NCBI GenBank assembly: GCA_032209605.1
Contig: JASFXZ010000001.1
Span: forward strand, 41,606,619-41,670,618
Length of the DNA stretch: 64,000 bases
Direction of reading: 5' to 3'
From: Mactromeris polynyma
Taxonomy: Eukaryota; Mollusca; Bivalvia; Venerida; Mactridae
A model generated the notes under the pieces. The model was not told the origin of the DNA. It saw nothing but the letters and a program-made list of their open reading frames with translations, and did no database searches. The position numbers were made by a program, and so were the translations under genes. Shown here one piece after another: positions 24,101 to 33,145 of this stretch. Position 1 is the first letter of the stretch. Each line of letters starts with the position of its first letter.

Positions 24101-24604
24101 ATAAGTTAATACAATGTACAACTATATTTAGCAAGCATCCATTTTCACAAATATATCAATCTTGCGAAAAAAGCGAAATTTGTCCCTCACAAAAATTTCT
24201 TTCTTTTCAGTATCGTGAACATTTTGTGCAGATTTTTATTCTCAAGTTCATTGTGCACATCAATTCTATGGTATGTGATTTATTTTGTTTGGAAATGTTA
24301 ATTTTCTGATGATAATGATTTACAGTTACAATCTATGGATTTTTTTGTCAAGTTCTTCATTCTGCTATCTTAATTACACATAAATTGCTGGTGTTGTTCA
24401 TATCATAAGTGAGTTCAATGGAAAGAAAGTGAAAGAAAGGGATATTGATAACCTATCACTTGCTGATAGAAGGTATTTTGATTTTGTTAAGGGAGTCTTG
24501 ACAGACTTTGGGTATAGTTCTGAACACCAAGGCCTGGATTTCACAAAAATACTTCAGTTTAAGTCTTAGAAAATCGTTAAGCAGTATGCTTAAGTCTGTT
24601 ATTG

Positions 24605-24860
24605 TGCCTAGCTGACAGGGTTTATTTTTGACTATTTTGGGAAGATGATCCTTACACTTCAAATTTGGAATTATTGCTCTTGAAACTAAGAAATTTGGGA
24701 AAAAGTCTAGAAATTACATTTTAGGAATAAAAGTAAAGGATGTAGTGATTAATTAATCAGCAATTGCTATTTATATAAACTGCCTGCAGGGAGAGAACTT
24801 TTTCTCAATATTTATTGGGAAGTGTTACATTCAAATTGGGAAAAAACATACACTTTTTGG
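24605..24860 (+). repeat. Dispersed repeat, copy 1
   Basis: It shares ordered blocks with the reverse complement of 62885-63175: ACAGGGTTTATTT, then GGAAGATGA, GGAATAAAAGTAA, GTGATTAATTAAT and TTGCTATTTATATAAACTGC. Two decayed copies of one element are therefore present 38 kb apart in opposite orientation. The family is not identified. Confidence 0.65.
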
Positions 24861-24891
24861 CATACTAAGTGCCAATTGTTGTAATTGTTAA

Positions 24892-24946
24892 GACCATGGT
24901 TAACCTGGGTTAACTATGGCCTAAAAGGCCATGGTTAACCATGGTC
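24892..24946. repeat. Strong hairpin
   Basis: GACCATGGTTAACC at the left pairs perfectly with GGTTAACCATGGTC at the right. Inside, ATGGCC and GGCCAT pair around TAAAA. The structure may be a decayed MITE or a local palindrome; no function is assigned. Confidence 0.7.
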
Positions 24947-25310
24947 AGCAATGGTAATTTTTGCAGGGGAGGGAATATAGGCAAATAACAGCTATAAACA
25001 CAGCAGAAAAAGAAACCCTGGCTGATCATTAGTAAAGAAAGTTCACAGACATACATATATAAATAATCGGATACTACTTACATACAATTGTTAAGCAAAA
25101 CAACATGCATATCCTTTAGCCTATTTTCTGTCAACTCTTTAAAACGAACTAAGAAGTTACACATTTGTCATAAAATGTATTAAAAGAATGTTGCTATAAC
25201 TTAAATATGTTGGGTCAAAAAAGGATTTGTGTGTCTGGGATAATATGGACATTTTTCGATAAAAACTGTCTTATTCCTCTGTGTCAGCCCCCACCGCCAC
25301 CTGGGGTAAA

Positions 25311-25616
25311 CTATTGATAAGCACATAATATAGTCATGCTATTTTCTGACCATACAGCAGAAGGCATCATACTGAAAGCGGTTACTATATATATAAACAG
25401 CTGTATTACATCCACCATTTCTGTTACCATTTGATCTTCACTTCCATCTCTATATGGCAGCCACAAGTTGGAGAAACATTTATACATGTCACAGTTTCTT
25501 TCAGTTGGCTCATCAGCGTATTTCTTCCAATAAATGTAATCTTTTAGATTCTTGCATAAATGAATAGAATCATTCTTCATGGACGCATGACACACGCATG
25601 CAAATGACACGGAACA
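25311..25616 (-). other. Unrecognised open frame, possible exon remnant
   Basis: On the minus strand a frame opens after an ATAG and runs about 100 codons to TAG. It contains CVCHASMKNDS, DYIYWKKYADEPTERNCDMY and LWLPYRDGSEDQM, which look more protein-like than the AT-rich chance frames around it. I do not recognise the family and found no donor. Another cysteine-bearing minus frame lies just upstream at 25763-25975. Chance or a pseudogene fragment is likely. Confidence 0.2.
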
Positions 25617-26183
25617 CTATGGAAACTTGTGCTGTATTTCCTGTGGTTGAATGTCTTCTATATGTCTCCTGAAACTGGCCCATCGTATTTTAAATCATAA
25701 TTTAACTGGAGTGGCCATTAATTTCAATATTTGCCATTCGATTTATTGCAAGATCACTGCGTCTAAGTGTCCAGCAATGGGAGCTTGTTATGATGAATTA
25801 TTCTGTTGGGATTTTCTGGGAAGTAGTGAACTTCATTCTCACAATTGTAACAATTTATATCTTTTGAAGTGCAATAATCTGAGCTTACATGATAATTTCC
25901 ACACTTTGATAGAAATGTTCTTTTAATGAGTGTCAATTCAATATTAAGAGTCTGCTGATAACAATCAGGCTTCATTTGTAGATAAATACATAAGTGCCTT
26001 GACTTAGGTTAGTAATGGAAGTGCAGCTTTGAGAACATTTTAGACGAGTGTATACTGACTTTACTGATAGTTGATCACATTACAATTATATCAGGTTCTA
26101 AATTTCTGTGACATAGATTTTACAGTGAATGATGTACGACATTTTATGTTCTTTAATTGGAAATAAGCAGGCCATTATAGCCA

Positions 26184-26255
26184 CAGGAGTTATCTCCCTT
26201 TATCATGTCTAGAGTTCACTCCCTTTATCCCTTCTATAGTATACGTATATATAGT
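26184..26255 (+). mobile_element. Foldback family fragment (left arm)
   Basis: CCACAGGAGTTATCTCCC and CTCCCTTTATCCCTTCTAT match the left arm of the CCACAGGAG family. No matching right arm follows. Confidence 0.55.
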
Positions 26256-27186
26256 ACAAGGAGTCTATACTGCTTTGAGCACATTGACCAACTATGTATT
26301 ATATTGATTGAAAATAAGACTATGTACCTTTAAGAGTGATTTAAATAGACTGTATATAAATGCTTTCGTCTCAGTTTAGGAGCTTAGATTAAATGATATA
26401 ATAATAAGTAAATAGTGTTGATTTTGTTTAGATGCAGCAATATAAAAGATCAAACCAATGTAATATAATTCTCTTAAGCTTCAGGGACTAGAGTAGATCT
26501 GACATAACTTATATAATCATCGGCTGAAAGCATTGAAAGTTTGAATCATAATATTGACCATTGTTGAACCGTTTAAATTAATTGAGCAGTAAAGATTACT
26601 ACCAGCATTGAGTATGTTATGCAGGTTACGCTCAGAGGTTGCACTATTTTTAACCAATTCACTTACCTGTTATTCTTGCGCCACTTCTGGAAAAGTTTTC
26701 ATATTAGGGCGATGCCACTGTTGAAAATAATGCCATAGAACTGATTGTTCTATTCTGTACAACTAAAATTGAGTTTTAGCATACCAGAACAAAATTTAAT
26801 CTGAAGTGAACCATTCAATTAATGTCCACATTATAATTAATATTTGAATACACATTTGATCAGCTGCAATGAATTTAAACATATAAGTATGTAATTCTTT
26901 ACTTTTATATTTATCTATATACTTATATTCAATCAGTCTGTCTGAATACATAAGTGGATTTCCAGTAACATTTTCACATAAAGTTAATACACAAAATGTA
27001 TTCAAATTTATTCATAAACTGTACGCTGTACATAGTATATCGCTTTGATATATTTCGTTAATTATGCGCTCTGCTATTATAGTGTTTATTCATGTGAACT
27101 AAAGTGCTTCATGTCTTTGTAGACTTATTAGTTTAAAGTTTCCACGTTGTACATACAACTGTATTATAGTATCAGGGGCTTATATA

Positions 27187-27412
27187 CCACAGGAGAGTGT
27201 CACAAGTTCTCTCCCTTTATCCCTTCTAGAATTTCTCTCCCTTTATCCCTTTGGCACAAATTATGTGTTATTTGAAAGATATATTATTAATGCATAGACT
27301 TTGGTGCTTATCTTGGGGAAAGAGGTCAGGTATGAAAAGCATGAGATTCCAAGAGTGCTATATTTACATAATTATACTATTGAAGGGATAAAGGGAGATA
27401 ACTTGCGACAAT
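27187..27412. mobile_element. Foldback element, CCACAGGAG family
   Basis: The left arm has CCACAGGAGAGTGTCACAAG with two CTCCCTTTATCCC words. The right arm has GAAGGGATAAAGGGAGATAA. The loop between them is about 110 bases of unrelated sequence. Confidence 0.65.
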
Positions 27413-27423
27413 CTCCAGCGGGG

Positions 27424-27590
27424 CTAACCAACTATTTGCATCCATCTCTAATTCATGTGGGTAGGTTGTCGATTGCTGGCAGAAGAACAAGTTAGTGCTG
27501 GTTTGTAACCTAGGACCACTTTTAAGTAAGGTGAACTGACCGATGTGAATTAGTGAAATACTGTTGAAAATGGTATTCAACACCTGATTA
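27424..27590 (+). mobile_element. SINE 3' fragment
   Basis: The core AGTGCTGGTTTGTAACCTAGG and the module AGTGAAATACTGTTGAAAAT are shared with the other SINEs in the window. The tRNA head is not evident. Confidence 0.5.
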
Positions 27591-28029
27591 CGACACACAT
27601 TGCACAATGGTGTAGCATTTCAGTGTTGAAAGCAATGATATGTTTTAGGTTATAAGTCTACTCTCTTTCATGTAGCTAATGCCTGATTGCACAGTGGTAA
27701 AATAGGGAAAAGTTTTGTATATACGTTGTGATAGCAAATTCTGATCTATGAACAAACAACATTATTTTATCACCATTAACATGTGTCGGAAGTGAGTTCT
27801 GTAAGTGATTTTGTTGCTTTTTCTTACAATGTACATAATTATTCTTTGCCATTAACAATTCATTGTATACACTACTTATGTATATATATATGAGGGAAAA
27901 GTTCACTTCAGCATTTTTGAAAGAGCGCATGCTAAGTGTTCTTTTGTTTGACGCAAACTTATAGAGTAAAGTTTATCGCTTAGCTTGATCATTGGACATT
28001 ATCATATGGTTTAAACATTACATGTAATA

Positions 28030-28190
28030 AATATTGAATCATTATGGTTCGAGGGGTGGAGCACCTTAATAGTCCAGACCCAGAGGACGTGAGTTCGAAT
28101 CTCACTTTGTGTGAGGTTGATATGCAGACATTGTGGGTGATTAGTATAGACTTAAGTTCTTATAATAAATGTTTCATAACAATGTAAATT
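28030..28190 (+). mobile_element. tRNA-derived SINE, truncated
   Basis: A tRNA-like head is present with GAGTTCGAATCTCAC, a B-box-like word, near 28091-28105. A shortened tail contains GTGATTAGTATAGACTTAAG. No intact cloverleaf can be drawn. Confidence 0.45.
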
Positions 28191-28318
28191 GCATAAGTTA
28201 AAACTAAATACATGTGTTGATAAAAGTATACACTGAAACTATATGCACATTATAAGGAATCTTTTCTACCCTTTCTCAACTTTATCCTAAATAAGCAGGA
28301 CTTAAATTACAATAGTCT

Positions 28319-28570
28319 GGGGACTTTATCACCAACATCTTATGCCTGACACTCGGTCTTATATATAGATTTCAAATATACAAAATTTATATTTATCAAT
28401 CTTTGTTTTTACGTACTCAAAACAACTGAAATTTTGTCAAAATAATTGTTGTTACCAGTAATATACCAACAGTACAAATTTGTTATGGCAACATAGGAGC
28501 AAAAACAACATATAACACTTTTAAGTCATAGTCTGCATTTCAGTCTTATAATGTTTATGAATTAGGCCCC
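28319..28570 (-). mobile_element. MITE, TTCACAAACA family, copy 2 (interrupted target of the LINE)
   Basis: Its reverse complement aligns block by block with 9177-9425: ATAAACAT, GCTCCTATGTTGCCATAAC, GTAACAACAATTATTTTGAC and GATAAATATAAATTT. The ends are GGGG and CCCC. The left LINE-flanking repeat begins inside it at 28468, and only the part from there on reappears after the LINE at 32750. Confidence 0.7.
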
Positions 28571-28863
28571 TGGTTGTATTAACCCAGTGTATTATTAGAT
28601 ATTTATCTTGTCGTATTAAAAGATTACACGGTCACGCAGCACCTGTTGCTTTAGTTTACTGTAGGATTTTCTGTTTATTTGTGTACAATTGAATTAAACA
28701 TAAGTTTAAGAGCAATTAAGACTATAAGCTTTACAAACAGTTGTTCAAAAAGATTAAAGTGGTGAAGTTCATGAACTTAAATGTTATTTGTCTCATTTGT
28801 TGTTCATGATGCACATTCATGAATTTGTTCATGAACTGTTCATGAAGTACTCAGCGGGGTAGT
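28468..28863 (+). repeat. 396-bp direct repeat, left copy (target-site duplication)
   Basis: By reading, this is identical along its whole length to 32750-33145. It ends CAGCGGGGTAGT immediately before the LINE. It contains the right 103 bases of a MITE and, in its last 95 bases, several TTCATGAA palindromes. Confidence 0.9.
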
Positions 28864-31548
28864 GTGCAGTGTACTCTTCTCACTTGGAACATTAGAGGCG
28901 TTGTGTCCTCTGCAAGTAGTTTAGGTGCCATTCTAGATAAATACAGAGTGGATATTGCACTAATCGCCGAACACAAACTTTTGCAAAAGTCGAAGCATAC
29001 ACTTGGAAAAATTCATCGTGCTTACAAAGCGATCACTGTCTGTGACGAACCTTCACCTCTCAACCCTCGATACGGTCGAGGCGGTGTTAGTATACTATAT
29101 AAGAAATCGCTCGAATTTAATGTTATTTCATTAACTTCTTCATCCTCTCGCATTCAAGGGATAAAGGTTGTGCGAAGAAATACTGTACCGCTATTTCTAT
29201 TTGCCTTATACATGCCTTCTATTAACTATACGGAAGAGGAATACGTTGAATGTATAGACATTATGCAAGGCCTGATTGACAGATATTCAACTGAAGGAAC
29301 AGTTATGTTTTGTGGTGACCTTAATGCAGACATAAGTGAACCATCAAATTTTACTCAACGTTCAAATAGTGTAATTCGATTCCTCACGCGGAACAACTTT
29401 AATGCAGTACCACTTAATAATACCAGTAATACATTTACATTTAAACCGACAAGAAAAATGCTAGACTACGTACTGTTAGGCGGGTGGCAAATGGATTTAA
29501 TTAAACGACACTCAATTATATATGATGATCTCTGCAACGTATCGGATCACCTGCCGCTCTTAACCACCATTGAAATTTGCTTGTCGGTACATGAAGAATC
29601 TAGTGAACCACATATCGCATGGTCCAAGTGTCGACACAGTGACCTGTCAAATTATAAAGAACTCTTAAGTGCATACTTGATGTTTTTGAACACTGATAAC
29701 TTACAGCCAATAGACAGTGATATTGAATTAATATACTCGCATATACAAAAGTGCATAAAATCAGCTAGTAAATCGCTACCTGTTAGCAAATTCAATCAAC
29801 ACGCCAAACCGTACTGGACTAGCGACGTCAAAGCTGCGCACAATGAGCAGCGCGCTGCGCGTATCAAGTGGATACAAAACGGACGAATAAGCGACATAAA
29901 TAACCCGTCCTATTGTGCATATAAACAGTCAAAAAGAAAATTCGTAAATGTGCAAAAGAATGCTATATCCAAATGCAATGACGCTTTCTATAATGACCTT
30001 CATTCTGCGGCATCATGTGATTTCCGCTTGTTCTGGAGACTTGTTCGCAACGCTAAGAACAAAGGTAAATGTTCGATAACTGAAATATCACAAAACGGTA
30101 TCACAGTCCGGGACCCATTCTTGATAAGTGACGCCTTCAAAGAATATTTCGAGCAAGTTTTCGTACCTAAATATGGTACATCTATGAACGTTCAATTCCA
30201 AACACATATCCAATCAACGGTTGAAAATTTCATAGCATCACAAGACTTTTCGTCTGACGAAATACTGACAAGCAATGTCACAACCAAAGAACTTGAGAAC
30301 ATAATAAAACAACTTCAAAAGCGAAAAGCGCCAGGACATGACCAAATAGTGAATGAGCATATAATCTTTGGTGGTGAAACTCTGTTGTTTTATCTACAAA
30401 CTTTATTTAATCTAATGATACAAGCATCGTATGTTCCAAAAGACTGCAAATTAGGCATCATAATTCCAATATACAAAGACGGAAAACCCAAAGACTTACC
30501 TAAAAGTTACCGCCCCATAACTTTATTACCGGTTATGTACAAAATGTTTGAAAAGCTTTTGCATGAACGAATGACCCGATGGTGTACACGGCACTATAAA
30601 ATGTTTCCGAACTGCCAACAAAACGCCTACCAAAAACATCTTGGATCGATAACTGCATCTTTTATCGTACAAGAAACAGTGGCAAGTTACCAAGAGTACC
30701 ATTCAGTGACATTCGCCGCAATGCTTGACACTTCCGGTGCCTTCGACAATGTCAAACACAATGCGCTTTTCTATAAACTATTAGAATTTGGAATAAAAGG
30801 TAAAACATTGCGCACACTCATTAACTGTTACACTAACATCAAAAGCAAAGTTCTAGTCAACGGTGTGACATCATCAGAGTTTCCGGTCCTACAAGGGGTA
30901 CGCCAAGGAGGCGTGGTCTCAACCTGGCTCTACCTCCTCTACATTGACAAGCTCTTGTGGAATCTTGAGCAGACCACGCATGGGACACAAGTCGGCTCAC
31001 TGAATACCGGTAACCCGACACTTGCTGATGATTTAACTTTGATTTCACCAACTCTGTCCTCCCTACAAGCCCAGATAGACATAGTGACCAATTATGCTAA
31101 CGACTGGGGCTATGAGCTGAACGAAAGCAAATGTAAACTGATAGTGTTTGGAACAGCTAGAAAAACACAGAATTACTCAGTGAATATCAATGGTACCAAC
31201 TTGGCTCCCAGTGAATCAGTGACTCATGTAGGGATAGAACTACACCGCTCAATGAAATGTGCAACTGCAGTTGAAGCCAGACTCCGCAAAGCTCGCGCAT
31301 CATTACATTCATTGTTGACAATAGACAGGAAGCCAGGTGATATGAATCCCCTAACGCTAGCGTCGATTATAGAGCGGGTATCCATTCCGGTAGCAATTTA
31401 CGGTGCTGAGCTGTGGAATGGACTGAGAGTCACAGACATAACAAACATCGAGAGATTCATGAAACTCGATCCAGCACCTACCAAGTCGAACCAGAACAGA
31501 CAGTGCCTTAGCAATGCTCGGATGGCGTCCCTTAATGGCCCAAATTGA
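28864..31548 (+). CDS. LINE endonuclease-reverse transcriptase, frame 1
   Basis: The APE endonuclease covers about residues 1-235: TWNIRG (7-12, catalytic N9), AEHK (E36), GDLN (151-154) and SDH (227-229). The reverse transcriptase covers about residues 480-760: APGHD (489-493), SYRPITLL, MLDTSGAFD (catalytic D622), VRQGG and LADD (720-723, the catalytic YXDD-type box). It nicks target DNA and copies the element RNA at the nick. The frame begins with GTG at the junction, and the first internal ATG lies well inside the endonuclease, so this copy lacks a normal start. After about residue 865 the frame reads out of register and stops. Confidence 0.85.
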   Translation: MQCTLLTWNIRGVVSSASSLGAILDKYRVDIALIAEHKLLQKSKHTLGKIHRAYKAITVCDEPSPLNPRYGRGGVSILYKKSLEFNVISLTSSSSRIQGIKVVRRNTVPLFLFALYMPSINYTEEEYVECIDIMQGLIDRYSTEGTVMFCGDLNADISEPSNFTQRSNSVIRFLTRNNFNAVPLNNTSNTFTFKPTRKMLDYVLLGGWQMDLIKRHSIIYDDLCNVSDHLPLLTTIEICLSVHEESSEPHIAWSKCRHSDLSNYKELLSAYLMFLNTDNLQPIDSDIELIYSHIQKCIKSASKSLPVSKFNQHAKPYWTSDVKAAHNEQRAARIKWIQNGRISDINNPSYCAYKQSKRKFVNVQKNAISKCNDAFYNDLHSAASCDFRLFWRLVRNAKNKGKCSITEISQNGITVRDPFLISDAFKEYFEQVFVPKYGTSMNVQFQTHIQSTVENFIASQDFSSDEILTSNVTTKELENIIKQLQKRKAPGHDQIVNEHIIFGGETLLFYLQTLFNLMIQASYVPKDCKLGIIIPIYKDGKPKDLPKSYRPITLLPVMYKMFEKLLHERMTRWCTRHYKMFPNCQQNAYQKHLGSITASFIVQETVASYQEYHSVTFAAMLDTSGAFDNVKHNALFYKLLEFGIKGKTLRTLINCYTNIKSKVLVNGVTSSEFPVLQGVRQGGVVSTWLYLLYIDKLLWNLEQTTHGTQVGSLNTGNPTLADDLTLISPTLSSLQAQIDIVTNYANDWGYELNESKCKLIVFGTARKTQNYSVNINGTNLAPSESVTHVGIELHRSMKCATAVEARLRKARASLHSLLTIDRKPGDMNPLTLASIIERVSIPVAIYGAELWNGLRVTDITNIERFMKLDPAPTKSNQNRQCLSNARMASLNGPN
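31465..31490 (+). other. Frameshift in the LINE reading frame
   Basis: Past this point frame 1 gives text unlike the family. The next frame gives LPSRTRTDSALAMLGWRPL, which is the usual sequence after the RT. The shift corresponds to one extra base (or two missing) around 31470. It is read as a disabling mutation or a sequencing error; programmed frameshifting at this place is not expected. Confidence 0.7.
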
Positions 31549-32269
31549 CCGACGAAAACTAATGTTTTTCCATAAGCTATGTACTATGCCTTCAAATTTG
31601 CTTGCAAAAATATTATTTGACTTTCGTCTTCAACTATTTATAGTGCGTGGCCATAAACATCAGTGCGGATTTATTCCTGACTTATACTCCTTGTTGCAAA
31701 AATATTCTCTTACAGATTATGTCAAATGTTACTTAGAGAAAGCTGAATTTCCATCAAAACATGCATGGAAACAACTAATTCGAAAACAAATTGATAACTT
31801 TTATACTAATGCTTGGAAACACAGAACTGCCCGTGATCCTGATTTTAACCGACTATTGGCATCACAAGCAGAACTTACAAAATCTCCAATTTGGTTTACA
31901 GCAACAGATCGTAACGCCATATTGAATGCAATGTCAACCGCTAGGGTAATTACGTACTCGTACAACAGGTTTACAAATCAACGTTGTGCTGCCTGCTCCG
32001 ATCAAACAATGGACATTTATAGACATGTGATCGGTGAATGTCACTCTCGAGCCCAGTGTCGATCACGTTTTATACAAAGTGTAGCCGAGAGGTTTTCCAC
32101 AGACTTAAGTTCGCTCCTTTCACAACAGGAGGGTGAAAATTTTGTGGAGAGCATATTCAGTGCAACTTTATTAGAACAATTTATAACAGATAAAGATGAG
32201 TGGAAAGAATTTATTAAACTCTCTTGTAGTTTTGTGCATTGTGCGCTTAGAGGCTGGAACACTAATTAA
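31514..32269 (+). CDS. LINE C-terminal region, frame 2
   Basis: This continues the retrotransposon protein after the frameshift; coherent sequence starts slightly before 31514, near 31475. It carries a zinc-knuckle-like C-x2-C-x8-H-x4-C motif (CAACSDQTMDIYRHVIGEC, first Cys at residue 158 of this frame). Such a motif sits C-terminal to the RT in many LINE clades and is thought to bind nucleic acid. It ends at TAA 32267-32269. Confidence 0.8.
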   Translation: MLGWRPLMAQIDRRKLMFFHKLCTMPSNLLAKILFDFRLQLFIVRGHKHQCGFIPDLYSLLQKYSLTDYVKCYLEKAEFPSKHAWKQLIRKQIDNFYTNAWKHRTARDPDFNRLLASQAELTKSPIWFTATDRNAILNAMSTARVITYSYNRFTNQRCAACSDQTMDIYRHVIGECHSRAQCRSRFIQSVAERFSTDLSSLLSQQEGENFVESIFSATLLEQFITDKDEWKEFIKLSCSFVHCALRGWNTN

Positions 32270-32749
32270 ACATCATTACATACTGATCTTAGTGATTATA
32301 CAATCACACATTGTATTTTCTTATTGTGGCATGTAATGTATGTAGTTTGCTATATAATATGTATGAATAGATTTGATAAGTTAGATAGACGTATATGCTG
32401 CTCCAAATGATGTTATTTCTTCTCACAATCATTTCTTGTATTTCGTTTCGACAAGACCTGACTAAGTGAAACGTTATATTACAGTATTGTATTGCAATAA
32501 TTCATTTATACCGATCAAAGAACGCCTGCTAATATTATATGTCAAGCACAAATAAATTACAGTTTAGTAATGTATAAACATACTCATTTCATCCCGATGT
32601 TCCTTTTCCTAGTTTGTTTTCTTCGCTGTATCGCATTGTATATATGTTTACATGTATGTCATGTGTTCTCTTTGTATAGTGTTGTTGTTGTTTAATGTCA
32701 TGTCATGTACAATCACTGAAAAGTGGAAATAAAGAGTATAATTTTTATA

Positions 32750-33145
32750 AACAGTACAAATTTGTTATGGCAACATAGGAGCAAAAACAACATATAACAC
32801 TTTTAAGTCATAGTCTGCATTTCAGTCTTATAATGTTTATGAATTAGGCCCCTGGTTGTATTAACCCAGTGTATTATTAGATATTTATCTTGTCGTATTA
32901 AAAGATTACACGGTCACGCAGCACCTGTTGCTTTAGTTTACTGTAGGATTTTCTGTTTATTTGTGTACAATTGAATTAAACATAAGTTTAAGAGCAATTA
33001 AGACTATAAGCTTTACAAACAGTTGTTCAAAAAGATTAAAGTGGTGAAGTTCATGAACTTAAATGTTATTTGTCTCATTTGTTGTTCATGATGCACATTC
33101 ATGAATTTGTTCATGAACTGTTCATGAAGTACTCAGCGGGGTAGT
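32750..33145 (+). repeat. 396-bp direct repeat, right copy (target-site duplication)
   Basis: The sequence is the same as 28468-28863. It begins in the middle of the MITE family sequence without the MITE's left part, then ends CAGCGGGGTAGT before unrelated flank (TAGCAAATTAAA). Confidence 0.9.

Larger units (their letters stand above)
21111..28318. other. Gene-poor stretch with scattered repeats
   Basis: No exon is recognised. The stretch holds dispersed repeats at 22110-22320 (partly shared, reversed, with 41390-41640), a repeat at 24605-24860, a hairpin at 24892-24946, foldback fragments at 26184 and 27187, and a SINE tail at 27424. A minus-strand frame at 25311-25616 is described separately. 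Confidence 0.4.
28864..32749 (+). mobile_element. Non-LTR retrotransposon (APE-type LINE), 3886 bp
   Basis: The element fills exactly the space between two 396-bp direct repeats. It contains an endonuclease-reverse transcriptase frame and a second frame shifted by one base that continues the same protein. About 480 bases of 3' non-coding sequence follow, with AATAAA near 32728. There is no poly(A) tail at the right junction, where the end reads ATTTTTATA. No separate ORF1 is present, and the 5' end coincides with the start of the endonuclease frame. The order of domains (APE endonuclease, then RT, then a CCHC motif) excludes LTR and Penelope-like elements. The clade was not determined. Confidence 0.85.

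Noticed and set aside
30857..31051. Minus-strand open frame inside the LINE
   Set aside because: It is a shadow of the reverse transcriptase reading frame on the other strand.
28468..33145. 396-bp direct repeats read as LTRs of a retrovirus-like or Penelope-like element
   Set aside because: The interior encodes an APE endonuclease and LINE-type reverse transcriptase with no gag, integrase or GIY-YIG domain. The repeat also begins inside an unrelated MITE, so it is duplicated host sequence.
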